DNA of 64,000 nt from Symbiodinium kawagutii (Eukaryota > Sar > Dinophyceae > Suessiales > Symbiodiniaceae). Both the position numbers and the translations under genes were made by a program. Below the pieces are notes generated by a model, which saw nothing but the letters and a program-made list of their open reading frames with translations, searched no databases and was not told the origin of the DNA. Where the stretch lies: the NCBI GenBank assembly GCA_009767595.1, contig VSDK01017388.1:83400-147399 (forward strand), given 5' to 3'. Positions 1 to 8,859 of this stretch are shown here, piece after piece; positions within the stretch are counted from its first letter, which is position 1; every line of letters starts with the position of its first letter.

Positions 1-410
1 ACTCCCGAGCTGCCGAAACCACGAGGCCCTCTGATCGTAGGTTCCAAGACGTTGGTGCTGACGATGCTCAACGATGCGATCTTCTCGACCACCACTTGAG
101 CCACACGATCGCCCATGCAGAAATGGACTGTCTCATGCCCATTGTTGAAGAGAAGCACCCTAACTTCTCCCCGGTAGTCGGCATCGATGACCCCAGCCCC
201 AACCGTGATACCATACTTGGTGGCTAATCCACTTCTCCCAGCAACCCTCCCATAAGTTCCTTTGGGGACTTGAATAGAGATGCCTGTGTGGACCAGCCAA
301 CGTTCCCCAGGGGATAACGAAAACTCCTCAATGGACGTGATGTCATACCCCGCTGAATCCTCTGATGCCTTTGTTGGAACCATAGCATAGGGATCCATCA
401 ACCTCACCTT
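1..410 (-). other. dUTPase domain at the C-terminus of the retrotransposon polyprotein
   Basis: Homotrimeric-type dUTPase, which hydrolyses dUTP to dUMP and PPi and so limits uracil incorporation into DNA. All five family motifs occur in order in the RT frame: SAGYDI (motif 1, about 355), GRSGLA (motif 2, about 225), GAGVIDADYRGEV (motif 3, with the catalytic-site Asp and Tyr), GDRVAQ (motif 4) and RGPRGFGSSG (motif 5, at the window edge). No stop or frameshift lies within the domain, so it appears functional. dUTPases are known in some retroviruses and some Ty3/gypsy elements. A copia-type element carrying one downstream of RNase H is unusual. The flanking in-frame RNase H makes a chance neighbour gene very unlikely. 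Confidence 0.93.
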
Positions 411-3400
411 CAGGACCTCCCTGCTACCAACCAGATTTTCTCGAAGAAGTTGAGCACCCCGCTTAACCACCTCCCACATCACCAGGATGGCAACCACCAA
501 GATGACCCACCCATAGCCATCTTCCTTTTCCTCGAGCGCCGCCTCACGAGTGGCAGGCGGCCACAGGCACAAAGTAGACCCACCGCAGTCGTCAGCTTGT
601 CCTTGAGACTTTTGATGCCCTCCTCGACCGCAGTGAAGCCACCCCCCTGGTTCATGAACTCCCACACCCGTTGAAAAAGTAAAACCTTCTTCTTCACGAG
701 GTTCCACCTGGTGTAGAGAATCCTCCCCCTTGGTAGCGGAGCCGATGATCATGGACTTCTCCGAGATCACCTCCTTGGTCTTGCCGATGAGGCAGGCCCC
801 TTCACAAAACCGTCTCAGCACCACTGCGTTGAGGTTTTTCGTGAGCGCGTCTGCAAGAAGGTGTACTCCAGGACGGTAGGCCAAGGACACCTCGCCGGTC
901 TTCACGGCCTCAATGAGAGCATGGGATCGCAACCTCAAGTGTCGCGTTCTCCAGCCTCCACCCTGTCCTCCTGCGAGCACCAACGCCGCCCTGTTATCTC
1001 CGAGCAACTCCAACTGTTCCGGTCGCTCCAGGAGATCCACTAGGGATTTGACATTGCGGCCCAACTGGAGTCCCTCCACCATGGCCACTAACTCGCTTTC
1101 CGCTGTTGATAAAGTACGGAGAGGTTGTTTCTGCGTATTCCAGAAGACTACCGCCCCCCCATACAAACAGACGAAGCCGGAGACATCCCTTCCCTCTTCT
1201 GGTGCATGAGAGGAATCGGTCAAAACCTCGACCGTGCCCCTTTGTCGCGGCGTTCTTCTGCGGCAATCTTCATGAGCATTGTCTCTCTCCAACTCCCCGT
1301 ACTTGAGGGCAAAGTCCACCGTCGACCACAGGTACTTGAGAACTTCCATGGCCACCCTTGCCACCCATTTTGGATGCTTCGTTGCTTCCTGAGAGAGTCG
1401 ATGGGCCGCAAAGTTCACATCAGGACGCGTCCTTGTTGCTGCCCACAAGATTTCACCTGCCAGACATTGAGCTCGGCGAACATCTCGTTTCTGTGGGACC
1501 CCCTCGTCCTCGACTTCCTCCATCTTGACGGCGGACACCCCCTGCTCAATTCCATGGCGTAGGAAGAGCTCCCTCAAGTAGCTTTGTTGATGAACTTGGA
1601 GGGCACCACCTTCATCCACCTCAATTTCCATCCCACAAAACTTCATGGCACGGCCCCTTCCCGCCTTCTCTAGGGGTGAGGTCCTCCATTGGGTTTGGAT
1701 GAACTCGGCAGTGTGGTTGATCGTGGCATCGCATCCCAGGATCAAGATATCGTCAACGTAGATTGCAAGGTAACCAACCCCCACCTGACAGCCATCCTTC
1801 TCCTCGATGATCTCCCATAGGTTGGCGTCTTGTAGAGGTCGAAGCCAGTAGTTGCTTTTGCCCACTGACCACTTCCAACCCTTCATGGTGGTGTCTCTGT
1901 GACTTGACCAGTCCCTCGGGGCTGTGGTCAGTCCATAGACCGCACCGGTCACCTGGAGGGCAACGTTCCACGGGATCACCCCCGCCTCTTGCATCAGCCT
2001 CGGTGGTGACAAGGTGATGAGTTCATCCTGAGACGTCGGAGCCAAGAGAAAAGCTGACGTAATGTCAATGGACCCCGCTCCCCAAGACCTCAATCCTGCA
2101 TGGCGAAGTAGGACTCTCAGCTGAGTAGCGTCCAATCCAGATGAATACAGCTCACTGGATTCTCTTTCCGCCATATGGTTTCCGCACGCCACCAGCCTTG
2201 TCTTTCTTCTTCCAGTATGGGCCTTCACCGTGTAGACTCCCTTGGACGGAATCCTTTCGCAGCGCCGCCCCAACGCTCTGGCCTCGTCCATGAGGGCTGG
2301 CAGCTCGTCCAAATTCACCTCCTTGATGGCCCCACTCTCGATGAGTTGTCGATACTCTTTGAGCATCGACTCCTTCCACCCATCCAGATCGCTTCTGATC
2401 TCCCCCAAGCTAACGGTTTTCGTCTGCAAGGGAACTTCTTCTTCCGCAGCCTCTTGACATGACCGCGTATTTTGTTCTTGTTCAGCAACACTTTCTTGTT
2501 GTAGCGTTTCCCAAAGTTTTGCATTCTCCACGTTGAGCGCCTTTAGGATTGCCCATTCCTCTTCCCCACTCGCCTTGCCTTGGTCCAGGAGGTTGAATTG
2601 AGCATTCCCCCATTCTTCACCTCCACGAAGACGAGCATGCCATTCTTCAAGTTGAACACCATCTCGAAGGTGTCGCCCACCAGAAACTTCAGAAATACCC
2701 CCCCCATGCTCGTCTCGAGATTGGGGTGGACAACAGCATCCACGCAGCAGCGGAGGATGCTTGCTAGGTACGCGCCTTTCAGGTGCAGGTCCCATTGCAA
2801 GAGCCCCTGGTCCAGGAGGTTGTTCGTGTAGAACGGCTTCCTCAGCAGGTCGTTCTTCCGGAAGTTCTGGAAGTGGTTTTGGATTCACTGCCCGAAAATA
2901 CTTGCCGTCTTCATCGACCAGGTAATGCCCCCCAGACGTTAAGCTCATGGTAGGATCTGGTCCCCTCACCCAAGCCTTTTTCTTTCGAAGTCGCCAGTGG
3001 CCCTGGAAGTCTTCGTACTTCTTGGTCTCCACGATGACTTCCTTGTTGAATTCCCACATTGTAGGTGTCTGCAGTCCAAGTGCTTGGAGTTGTTGCCGTC
3101 CCCGACGCTCACCCACGTGCCTAGCAATCATCGGCCACAATGCAATTGGCACCTTTGTGGATTTGAGCACCGTGTTGATGGCCCTCTTGATAACTCCAAT
3201 CTCAGCCTCCACTCTTCCGTTGGAGCGCCACTCGGAACCAGCCGTGAAGGTACGGGTGATGCCCCTAGTGGCTGCCCATTGTTTCATGAGCCTTCCACCC
3301 AACTCACCTGCACGATCAGAATGAATCCTTCTCAGTGGAAAACCGAGATAGGCAAGTCTTGTAGCCATACGGGCCAGGCCTGCCACCATGCTCGAACCCA

Positions 3401-3690
3401 GACGATTCGGGAGGACCTCGGTCAAGGTATAGTTCCGCACCATGACCTCCTCGTTGACCTCCATTTGATCGTGTTCCCAGCGATCCAAATCCGCAGCGTC
3501 CTCTGGCCGAGGGTCTTCGCGCGGCACATCTTCTCCAGGTTCTTCCTGAAGGAGGTCCTCTATTTCTTCAGCACCCGGAGCCCCTTCTTCCACAGCTTGT
3601 TCAGCCCGAAGAACCTGACCCACATCCGGGTCTGCCAGATTGAGCCCCTCCGCGTGCTTGGTGACTGGGATGGTGTACACGCCAACCAGG
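1..3690 (-). CDS. Copia polyprotein, 3' part: integrase core, RT, RNase H, TM helix, dUTPase
   Basis: One uninterrupted frame (codons ending at positions of the form 3n+2) from about 3690 to the window edge. In order: the second integrase acidic residue in RIHSDRAGEL (about 3300-3330) and the Glu in NGRVEAEIG (about 3195-3225); a linker; RT with DITSAF (2049-2066), GLTTAPRDW and YVDD (1749-1760); the copia signature AQCLAGEILWAATRTRPD; RNase H with VLTDSS, TAESELVAM and GDNRAAL; a tail with RTRHLRLRSHALIEA and LLADALTKNL; a hydrophobic segment GWVILVVAILVMW near 470-530; then a dUTPase. It joins the upstream 3690-4302 segment by a frameshift near a short ATCGATC duplication (3689-3698) or the C7 run (3708-3714). 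The frame has no stop before position 1, so the true C-terminus is outside the window. Confidence 0.95.
826..1235 (-). other. Copia RNase H domain
   Basis: Degrades the RNA strand of the RNA/DNA hybrid during reverse transcription. The acidic residues are visible in order: Asp in VLTDSSHA, Glu in TAESELVAM (about 1075-1100), Asp in LLGDNRAAL, and the late Asp in LLADALTK (about 835-860). It is in frame with the RT upstream and the dUTPase downstream, with no disruption. Confidence 0.93.
1390..2215 (-). other. Copia reverse transcriptase domain
   Basis: RNA-dependent DNA polymerase of the RVT_2 (copia) class. Visible are KTRLVACG near the N-terminus, motif A DITSAFLLAP with the first catalytic Asp (2049-2066), GAVYGLTTAPRDW, motif C YVDDILI (YVDD at 1749-1760), and the C-terminal copia signature ILWAATRTRPDVNFAAHRLS. 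No stop or frameshift occurs in the domain. Confidence 0.96.
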
Positions 3691-4302
3691 ATCGATGTAC
3701 TTTCCTTCCCCCCCGTCGATGTCCTCCCCCATTGTAAAGGGTCCAGTTGCGTCGAGCGACAAAGTAAAGGTATCAGGCTGAGGGATCCGTCGATGATTTC
3801 GATGTCGACCAGCTGACCTCTGACATATCACACACTCTCGGGAGAATGGCATGTGATCGTTTGCTCGGTGCTGAGCCCACTGATCCGCACTCATCTTACG
3901 GATACCTGGGTGGTCCAGTTCGCCTCGGACAGCGTTGACAACCTCCTTCTTGAACTCGAGTGGCCAAGCAGCCCAGGACTTGGACTGCTTGATCCTCTCC
4001 CCCAGATCACTTGGAGCATGTTCAGCACCTCCGCCCCCTCCATGTCGCCCATGTAGATGACGTAGAAGAGCAAGATTTGTTCCCAGGGTTGTCGGTTTTC
4101 TCCGAACATGACCCAACGTGCCCAGGTCCACCTTTATCTCCCATAAGTTGTACTCCTCCTTGAATGCACGCCACTCCGGCCACGCAAAGAATGACGCGTA
4201 CTCCGTGGCATCTTCCTGGTTCTTCCACTCTTCTGGGTCCCTCGGGTTCTCCTTCATGAACAGGACCTTCTTCTCTGGTCTTGCATCTGCATCCGAAGCC
4301 AC
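3690..4302 (-). CDS. Copia polyprotein, middle part (shifted frame): end of methyltransferase-like domain and integrase N-terminus
   Basis: This segment is read in a different frame from its neighbours on both sides. It begins with VLFMKENPRDPEEW, which sits where C5-methyltransferases have the ENV-type motif, then VDLGTLGHVRRKPTTLGTNL, resembling the KPT region of the target-recognition part. Next come the integrase zinc-binding residues (DHPG, QHRANDHMPF, CVIC) and the first catalytic Asp in LSLDATGPF. The frame ends at a stop at 3601, but homology continues in the other frame from about 3690. The two frameshifts compensate each other. The upstream one lies near a duplicated ATGCAGATGCA (about 4280-4300). 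Confidence 0.85.
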
Positions 4303-4625
4303 AGGACTGCATCACCCAAGGCCTGCTCCAGAAGTTCTGGTGAGAGGTCCTGGATACCGAACCGTTCCGGGCCATACCTTTTCCGCAATGGTGGAGGTCC
4401 TGGACGACGATGCCGTAACTTACTGACCGTTCGGCATGGAGGGCCCCCCAGAATGCAATCCAAGGTTCCCCCTTCACAAAGTTCAGCCAGGTAGGAGGCC
4501 ACCGTGTCGGAGAGAAGATCTTCTTGAGGATGAGCTTCTCGATCCACGGAGATCACCACCCTGCCATCCTGGTTGAACTCCCGCGACCACCAGCCCTGAT
4601 CTCCTCCACTGAACAAATGAAGAAT
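4075..4625 (-). other. C5-cytosine-methyltransferase-like domain inside the retrotransposon polyprotein
   Basis: Lies between protease and integrase. It shows LHLFSGG (motif I-like, about 4602-4622), a strand ending VVISVDREA (motif II-like), ILGGPPCRTVSKLR (motif IV-like with the Pro-Cys loop, PPC at about 4434-4442), then after a frameshift LFMKENPRDPEEW (motif VI-like position) and a KPTT block. The catalytic Cys is present. The ENV-type motif reads ENP, and motifs VIII-X are not clearly recognisable, so activity is uncertain. Cytosine methyltransferases captured by retrotransposons have been reported in dinoflagellates. The domain could instead be a degenerate, non-catalytic derivative. 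Confidence 0.72.
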
Positions 4626-6644
4626 CAAGCTCCTTGCTGAACCATGTCGTCTGCGATGCCGGCGGTTCCACGGCACGGACTCCCCGGACCACTTTCCACT
4701 AGGAATCACCCTCACCGTGATCTCGTCCGGCACCTCCGGGAACCTTTTCTTGAAGTCCCTGAGCCACCTCCAAGTCTTGTAGTCCAGCTCGCCTTGCTCC
4801 CCCAATCTCAGAGCTCGTAGTCGTTGTTGAACAAGGGTCTCGTTGGCCTCCAACTCCTTGATGAGCGCCTCAGCAACGTCCCTACCCACCGTGGGACAGT
4901 TCGCATCGAGGTCCACCGGCACATCTTCACCACCGCGGTCCTTGAGTTGAAACCCCTCGGCAGTCCAACTGACCTTGTAGCCCATCAATGCAAGTTTTCC
5001 CAGTGGGATGATGGTCTGGGTAGGGAAGTCCGTAACCAAAGTTCCATTTTCCAACTGCCGAAGGGTAATTTCTCCAGCGGCCAATTCAACCCGGATTGGA
5101 ACTGCCTTGTCGAACTCCTCGGCCGAGCGTGACTGCCTCAGAACATGGGTTGCTCCCCCATCCAGAAGCGCCCTGGTACTTGAGCTAGGTTCCACCGAAC
5201 ACACCCGAGTCGCCTTCATCGATGGAGCCCTCATACTCTTCAACAATGAGGTAGCCTCTTGTAGTAGTTCTTGGACCCCATCCTTCTTGGCCCCCTCAAC
5301 CTTTGGTACTTGAGGTTCAACCGGTTCAGGTTTCCTTGGTTCCTCCGCAGGCTTCTCCGACCCGCTCATCTTTTTGTTCGCTGGCCCTCCCGCATTTGGT
5401 GGCTTTGCCTTTCCATTTGTTGGCGCCGCCTCTTTCTTGGGAATCGGACCATCCTTGACTGGACAATCTGGCTTGAGGTGTTGGGAGGATCCACAGGTCC
5501 AACATCTTCCGGCCTTCCCTGCCTCATTCCACTCATGAGAGTAGCTGCAGCTCTTCCCCTTCTTACAGCCAGCAGGGGAGTTGAAGAACTTGCAGGGAAC
5601 CTTTCCTTGTTGACCGTCGCCAAATCCAGGTTTGGCAGGCGGCGGAACAAACGGTTTCCCCCCTCCCGGAGCCTTCGGCGGTGGTGACGGAGCTGTGGGT
5701 TCTTCCACTCCCAAAGCCTTCACCCTTGTACTCGTGGTAGGCAATGACGACCCACCATGGCACGCTGCCTCCGTCTCGGCCAAGAGGATCTCGGAGTACT
5801 CCACAACCCCATTCAAGGTTGGCACCGTGTCCACCTGCAGGATTGCCCTTGCCGTCGACAGCCTGAAGTTGGCCTGTTGGGTGGCCTTCACAGTGGCATT
5901 CCCCATCTTTTCCAGTGCCCCCATCAACAATGTCGGGTCCGGTGGGTTTATCCCAAGTTCCCTCAACCTGGTAAGCCAGCGCCGCCACGCCCTCAAAGAG
6001 CTCAAAGCCTCGGTTGGTGTCGTCGTCAACCGTGCTTCAACAAGTTGGCGTAAGAGCAAGGAGCGCTCTGCCAACCCTCCAGGTTGGTAACGGGTGAGGA
6101 CCTTGAACACCACCTGGACGCAGGAAATAGTCCTCGTCGAGATCAGTTCTCCTCGGAGTCCTTCAGGTAGTGCTTCCAAAAGCAGCGATTGTCCGCGCTG
6201 CTCTAAGCGGTTCCAGGGTGCTCTACCAAACTGGGCTGGAGTTGTCGGCTGAATGCGAAGGCGAGCAAGATGATCTGACTGAAGCCAAACCTGGTAGTGC
6301 TCGCCCGCCAGCTGTAGGATCGCCTCCCACCACTGTCCCCCCGAGCTGGGACTAAGGTCTTTCATCATTGGCGTAATTTGGGTAAGCCAATCCCCTGCCG
6401 TCAACGGACCAATCTCCGTTTCACTGAGATCTGTCAGCTGGGGCAGCTTCACCGTTCGAATCGACTCCTGCTGAGTCAACAGCGCTCCAAGCCAGGCAGG
6501 TACTTCCTGGCCCCGTGGTACCATCGCAGCTGGGCCCCCCGGTCCCCCAGGTCCTCCGGGTCCGCCAGGTCCTCCAGGGCCTCCCGGACCTCCAGGATGT
6601 CCCCCAGGTGGTCCTCTTCCAGGAAAACCTCCGCCACGCCCACC
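4254..6644 (-). CDS. Copia polyprotein, 5' part: gag C-terminal region, zinc fingers, protease, methyltransferase-like N half
   Basis: Open frame with its first ATG at 6524, but homology starts further upstream in (PGG)n repeats (about 6530-6640), so that ATG is probably internal. Counting from it (756 codons): residues 1-260 are a helical gag body; 311-330 form a canonical CCCH finger (C-x8-C-x5-C-x3-H); 341-354 form a canonical CCHC knuckle (C-x2-C-x4-H-x4-C); 401-450 are a Pro/Lys/Glu-rich linker; D455 begins the protease site DGGATH; 635-641 is LHLFSGG; 691-697 is ILGGPPC. The frame ends at a stop at 4254 just after a frameshift. A CCCH finger beside a CCHC knuckle suggests two RNA-binding modes in the capsid protein (inference). 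Confidence 0.92.
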   Translation of the reverse strand, partial: GGRGGGFPGRGPPGGHPGGPGGPGGPGGPGGPGGPGGPAAMVPRGQEVPAWLGALLTQQESIRTVKLPQLTDLSETEIGPLTAGDWLTQITPMMKDLSPSSGGQWWEAILQLAGEHYQVWLQSDHLARLRIQPTTPAQFGRAPWNRLEQRGQSLLLEALPEGLRGELISTRTISCVQVVFKVLTRYQPGGLAERSLLLRQLVEARLTTTPTEALSSLRAWRRWLTRLRELGINPPDPTLLMGALEKMGNATVKATQQANFRLSTARAILQVDTVPTLNGVVEYSEILLAETEAACHGGSSLPTTSTRVKALGVEEPTAPSPPPKAPGGGKPFVPPPAKPGFGDGQQGKVPCKFFNSPAGCKKGKSCSYSHEWNEAGKAGRCWTCGSSQHLKPDCPVKDGPIPKKEAAPTNGKAKPPNAGGPANKKMSGSEKPAEEPRKPEPVEPQVPKVEGAKKDGVQELLQEATSLLKSMRAPSMKATRVCSVEPSSSTRALLDGGATHVLRQSRSAEEFDKAVPIRVELAAGEITLRQLENGTLVTDFPTQTIIPLGKLALMGYKVSWTAEGFQLKDRGGEDVPVDLDANCPTVGRDVAEALIKELEANETLVQQRLRALRLGEQGELDYKTWRWLRDFKKRFPEVPDEITVRVIPSGKWSGESVPWNRRHRRRHGSARSLILHLFSGGDQGWWSREFNQDGRVVISVDREAHPQEDLLSDTVASYLAELCEGGTLDCILGGPPCRTVSKLRHRRPGPPPLRKRYGPERFGIQDLSPELLEQALGDAVLWLRMQMQDQRRRSCS

Positions 6645-6917
6645 AAAAAAGGATCGCCCCCATGACCGTTAGGATCATTTCCTCCAGGATCACCCCCAGG
6701 TGGTCCATTACCATGACCCCCAAAATGTCCGGGACCGTTTCCTTCAGGATTACCGCCAGGATAGCCTCCACCACCTGAACCACTTCCACCTGGTTGTCCT
6801 TGACCATAACCGCCAGGAGGACCTTGACCATATCCACCAGGGGGACCTTGACCATATCCACCAGGAGGACCTTGACCATATCCACCAGGAGGACCTTGAC
6901 CATGCTGGTTTCCCCCC
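6645..6917 (-). CDS. Gag collagen-like Gly/Pro-rich segment (shifted frame)
   Basis: Low-complexity segment read in a frame between two homopolymer shifts (C6 at 6912-6917 and A6 at 6645-6650 on the plus strand). It contains at least four copies of an 18-bp unit encoding GQGPPGGY, then GNGPGHFGGHGNGPPGGDPGG, and passes into FGGRGGGFPGRGPPGGHPGG and (PGG)n in the next frame. The alternative readings (Trp/Ser/Arg-rich or Val/Leu/Met-rich) are artefacts of the wrong frame. The segment links the gag N-terminal region to the gag body. Confidence 0.75.
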
Positions 6918-7895
6918 GATCCTTGTCCGACCATCACCCAGATAACTTCCAGGTTGTCCTTGATGTGGTATACCCCCTCCACCAACACTGAGTGTTCCAG
7001 CCACGCCCGGTGTAGCCGTCACCCCAGTCAAACTCAATGGCCCCGCACCATGTCCTGGTAGATGAACTTGTCCCTCAGAAGTTACCCCAGGATGACCACC
7101 GCCTTGTTCTGGTAGCGGAGCACCTCCTTGAAGTCCTTCAGGGGCCGATAGATCACCACCACGACCAGCTAGTAGAGTATCACGATCAAGAAGACCCCCA
7201 GACTGACTCAACAGCGTCGGATGCCTTCCTGAACCATCACTGAGCATTGGGATCAGTGCAGAAGATGACTTGTCCTGAAGCCCCAGTAGACCTCGAATGC
7301 TCCCCACCGCTGATCCAACGGCTGAGGTCAACCCCGCGAGTCCCTCTCGTTGTAGTTGACCTTGAGGTTGAAGTAGAGCTAGTTGATGAGCATCTGAAGG
7401 ATGTAGTGAGCCACCCACCGCACCACCTCGAGTTAGCCCCTGATTGTATCCGGAGCCACATCCAGCCAGGGCGGTTCCTTCGATAATCTCCTTCATGGCC
7501 CGCAACTCCTGCTTCATCCTCGCATTTTCATCTGCCATAATGCGCATAGCCATGGTTCCTCCACAGCCAAGTCCTGCCTCTGAGCCCGGGCTATTCACCG
7601 CAGCCTTCTCCCCAGAGATGAAGTCCTGTAGTGCTGGAAGTCCACCTGGTGCCAGCTCTTCTGGTAGTCCAAGGGGCCTCATAGCCTTCAACAGGGCTTC
7701 ACTTTGAACCCGTTCGCTCCAGAACACGTTGACATTCTCCTTGTTTGGCGAGGTAGCCTGAGGTCCCAAGCTCATAGGTTCACCCTTCGGAGAGGCTGGC
7801 ACCAAAGCTCCATGCTCCGGTTTAAGGTCTTCGAGGGCCTTAACTTCACCTCCACTTTCCGGCGTGCCCATGGTTGCCTCAGAGCCGCTAGCCAT
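6912..7895 (-). CDS. Gag N-terminal region
   Basis: Starts at ATG 7893-7895 (MASGSEATMG). No earlier ATG is seen in the frame, which stays open to about 7982. A Pro/Glu-rich acidic head is followed by a short charged helix MRIMADENARMKQELRAMKE (about 7490-7550), likely a coiled coil, then a Gln/Gly/Leu-rich region leading to the collagen-like stretch. Homology outside the family is not recognisable. The apparent Trp-rich C-terminus of this frame is read past a frameshift at 6912-6917. Confidence 0.75.
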
Positions 7896-8600
7896 AGCGC
7901 ACCGACGACGCCTCAGAAACGTCGCCAGCTTGGGCTCATAACCTACGTCGGAGGCGCAGGCTGCTTTCTTTTCCTTGTGCAAAAAGGGCTGAGGAACAGT
8001 GCCTCATGTTGAAAGCGTGTCATCCTTGTGCTGGGGGCCATGCTATCCTAGCCCACTACAGCCTATTTATTTTCGAAAGAAATGGTGGATAGCCAGCTGA
8101 ATGCAGTTTTTACCCTTAATGGTAGTTAATAGTAGAGAACAACCAAAAGGGGATATACCAACTATACATGGGGGTTCTCAAGCCAGGAACTAGGGACCCT
8201 TAAAAATGGTTGGCTGATTGGTCAATAAACTGCATGATGACTTGGGTACCCCTATGACTTGAGAACTCACGATATGGATTCATTGGCCGGCTGTCATGAA
8301 GAAGAATAAGCACCACTATGTACCAATAATGATCAATAATGACCGTCTCAGTGGGGCTCGTATGGATTCCCATTGGCTCACAGTCCTCCAAGCATCACCA
8401 AGCTCTAGGCCAAAGGAAGTTGAAAATTCCGGTGCATAAGAATGGAAACAGCGCCAAACTTTGCTGCGTTTACATGGATCTGTCCATAAATGGTGTCAAA
8501 ACTGATGGTTTTCTTATTAACTGAGAATGGCTACTAATTACATGCTATTAGGCTGTTATCTGCTATGGCCATTATCTGCGCTATTCTTGCATGGATAAGC
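7896..8600. other. Region upstream of the retrotransposon, no gene seen
   Basis: About 700 bp right of gag. It would hold the 5' leader and 5' LTR of the minus-strand element, but without the 3' LTR in the window the boundary cannot be set. It contains one family A TIR element at 8168-8278. Confidence 0.5.
8168..8278. repeat. Family A TIR element
   Basis: Begins GGTTCTCAAGCCAGGAAC and ends GACTTGAGAACTC, with the GTACCCC blocks inside. This is a diverged copy of the roughly 100-bp family A palindromic repeat. Confidence 0.7.
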
Positions 8601-8610
8601 TATCACCTTG

Positions 8611-8723
8611 GATACCCTCTGGCAAACTAACCTGGAAAATCCACCATGTATTGCTGTTTTCCCAGGTTTTCACTCCAAAGTATGGTCACAGTCCGTTGCC
8701 AGGTTACTTTACCGGAGGGTATC
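8611..8723. repeat. Family D TIR element (introner-like)
   Basis: 25-bp inverted termini with three mismatches: GATACCCTCTGGCAAACTAA... at 8611-8635 against its complement at 8699-8723. Two other copies lie at 26.35 and 49.73 kb. Confidence 0.8.
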
Positions 8724-8859
8724 TCTATCGTTTCGCAGCACCATTTTTGGACCATCGCGTCGGCGATTTCAGCTCTCGGAGCGGAGGTATCGTCCGATGG
8801 CCGTCACCGCGTCCTGTCAGACTGCCCCGGTCCCAAGCGTCGTTTGATAACTGCACATC

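Larger units (their letters stand above)
1..7895 (-). mobile_element. Ty1/copia-type LTR retrotransposon, 3' truncated by the window edge
   Basis: Minus-strand element with the copia domain order gag, protease, integrase, RT, RNase H, plus two extra domains: a C5-methyltransferase-like block between protease and integrase, and a dUTPase after RNase H. Catalytic motifs are visible for every enzyme. The likely gag start is the ATG at 7893-7895. The 3' end, including any 3' LTR, lies beyond position 1, and no convincing 5' LTR or primer-binding site was found right of 7.9 kb. The coding sequence is nearly intact: the frame changes only near 6912-6917, 6645-6650, about 4270-4300 and about 3689-3714, and elsewhere it is open. 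This suggests a young copy or sequencing errors in homopolymers. Known family: dinoflagellate copia-like elements; the two accessory domains are read directly here. Confidence 0.95.

Noticed and set aside
6750..6910. Trp/Ser/Arg-rich tail of the 7982-6750 frame and Val/Leu/Met-rich MVKVLLVD repeats
   Set aside because: Wrong-frame readings of the gag collagen-like repeat; the third frame gives GPPGGY units typical of a real low-complexity protein.
1..7900. All plus-strand ORFs over the retrotransposon
   Set aside because: Antisense shadows of the polyprotein.
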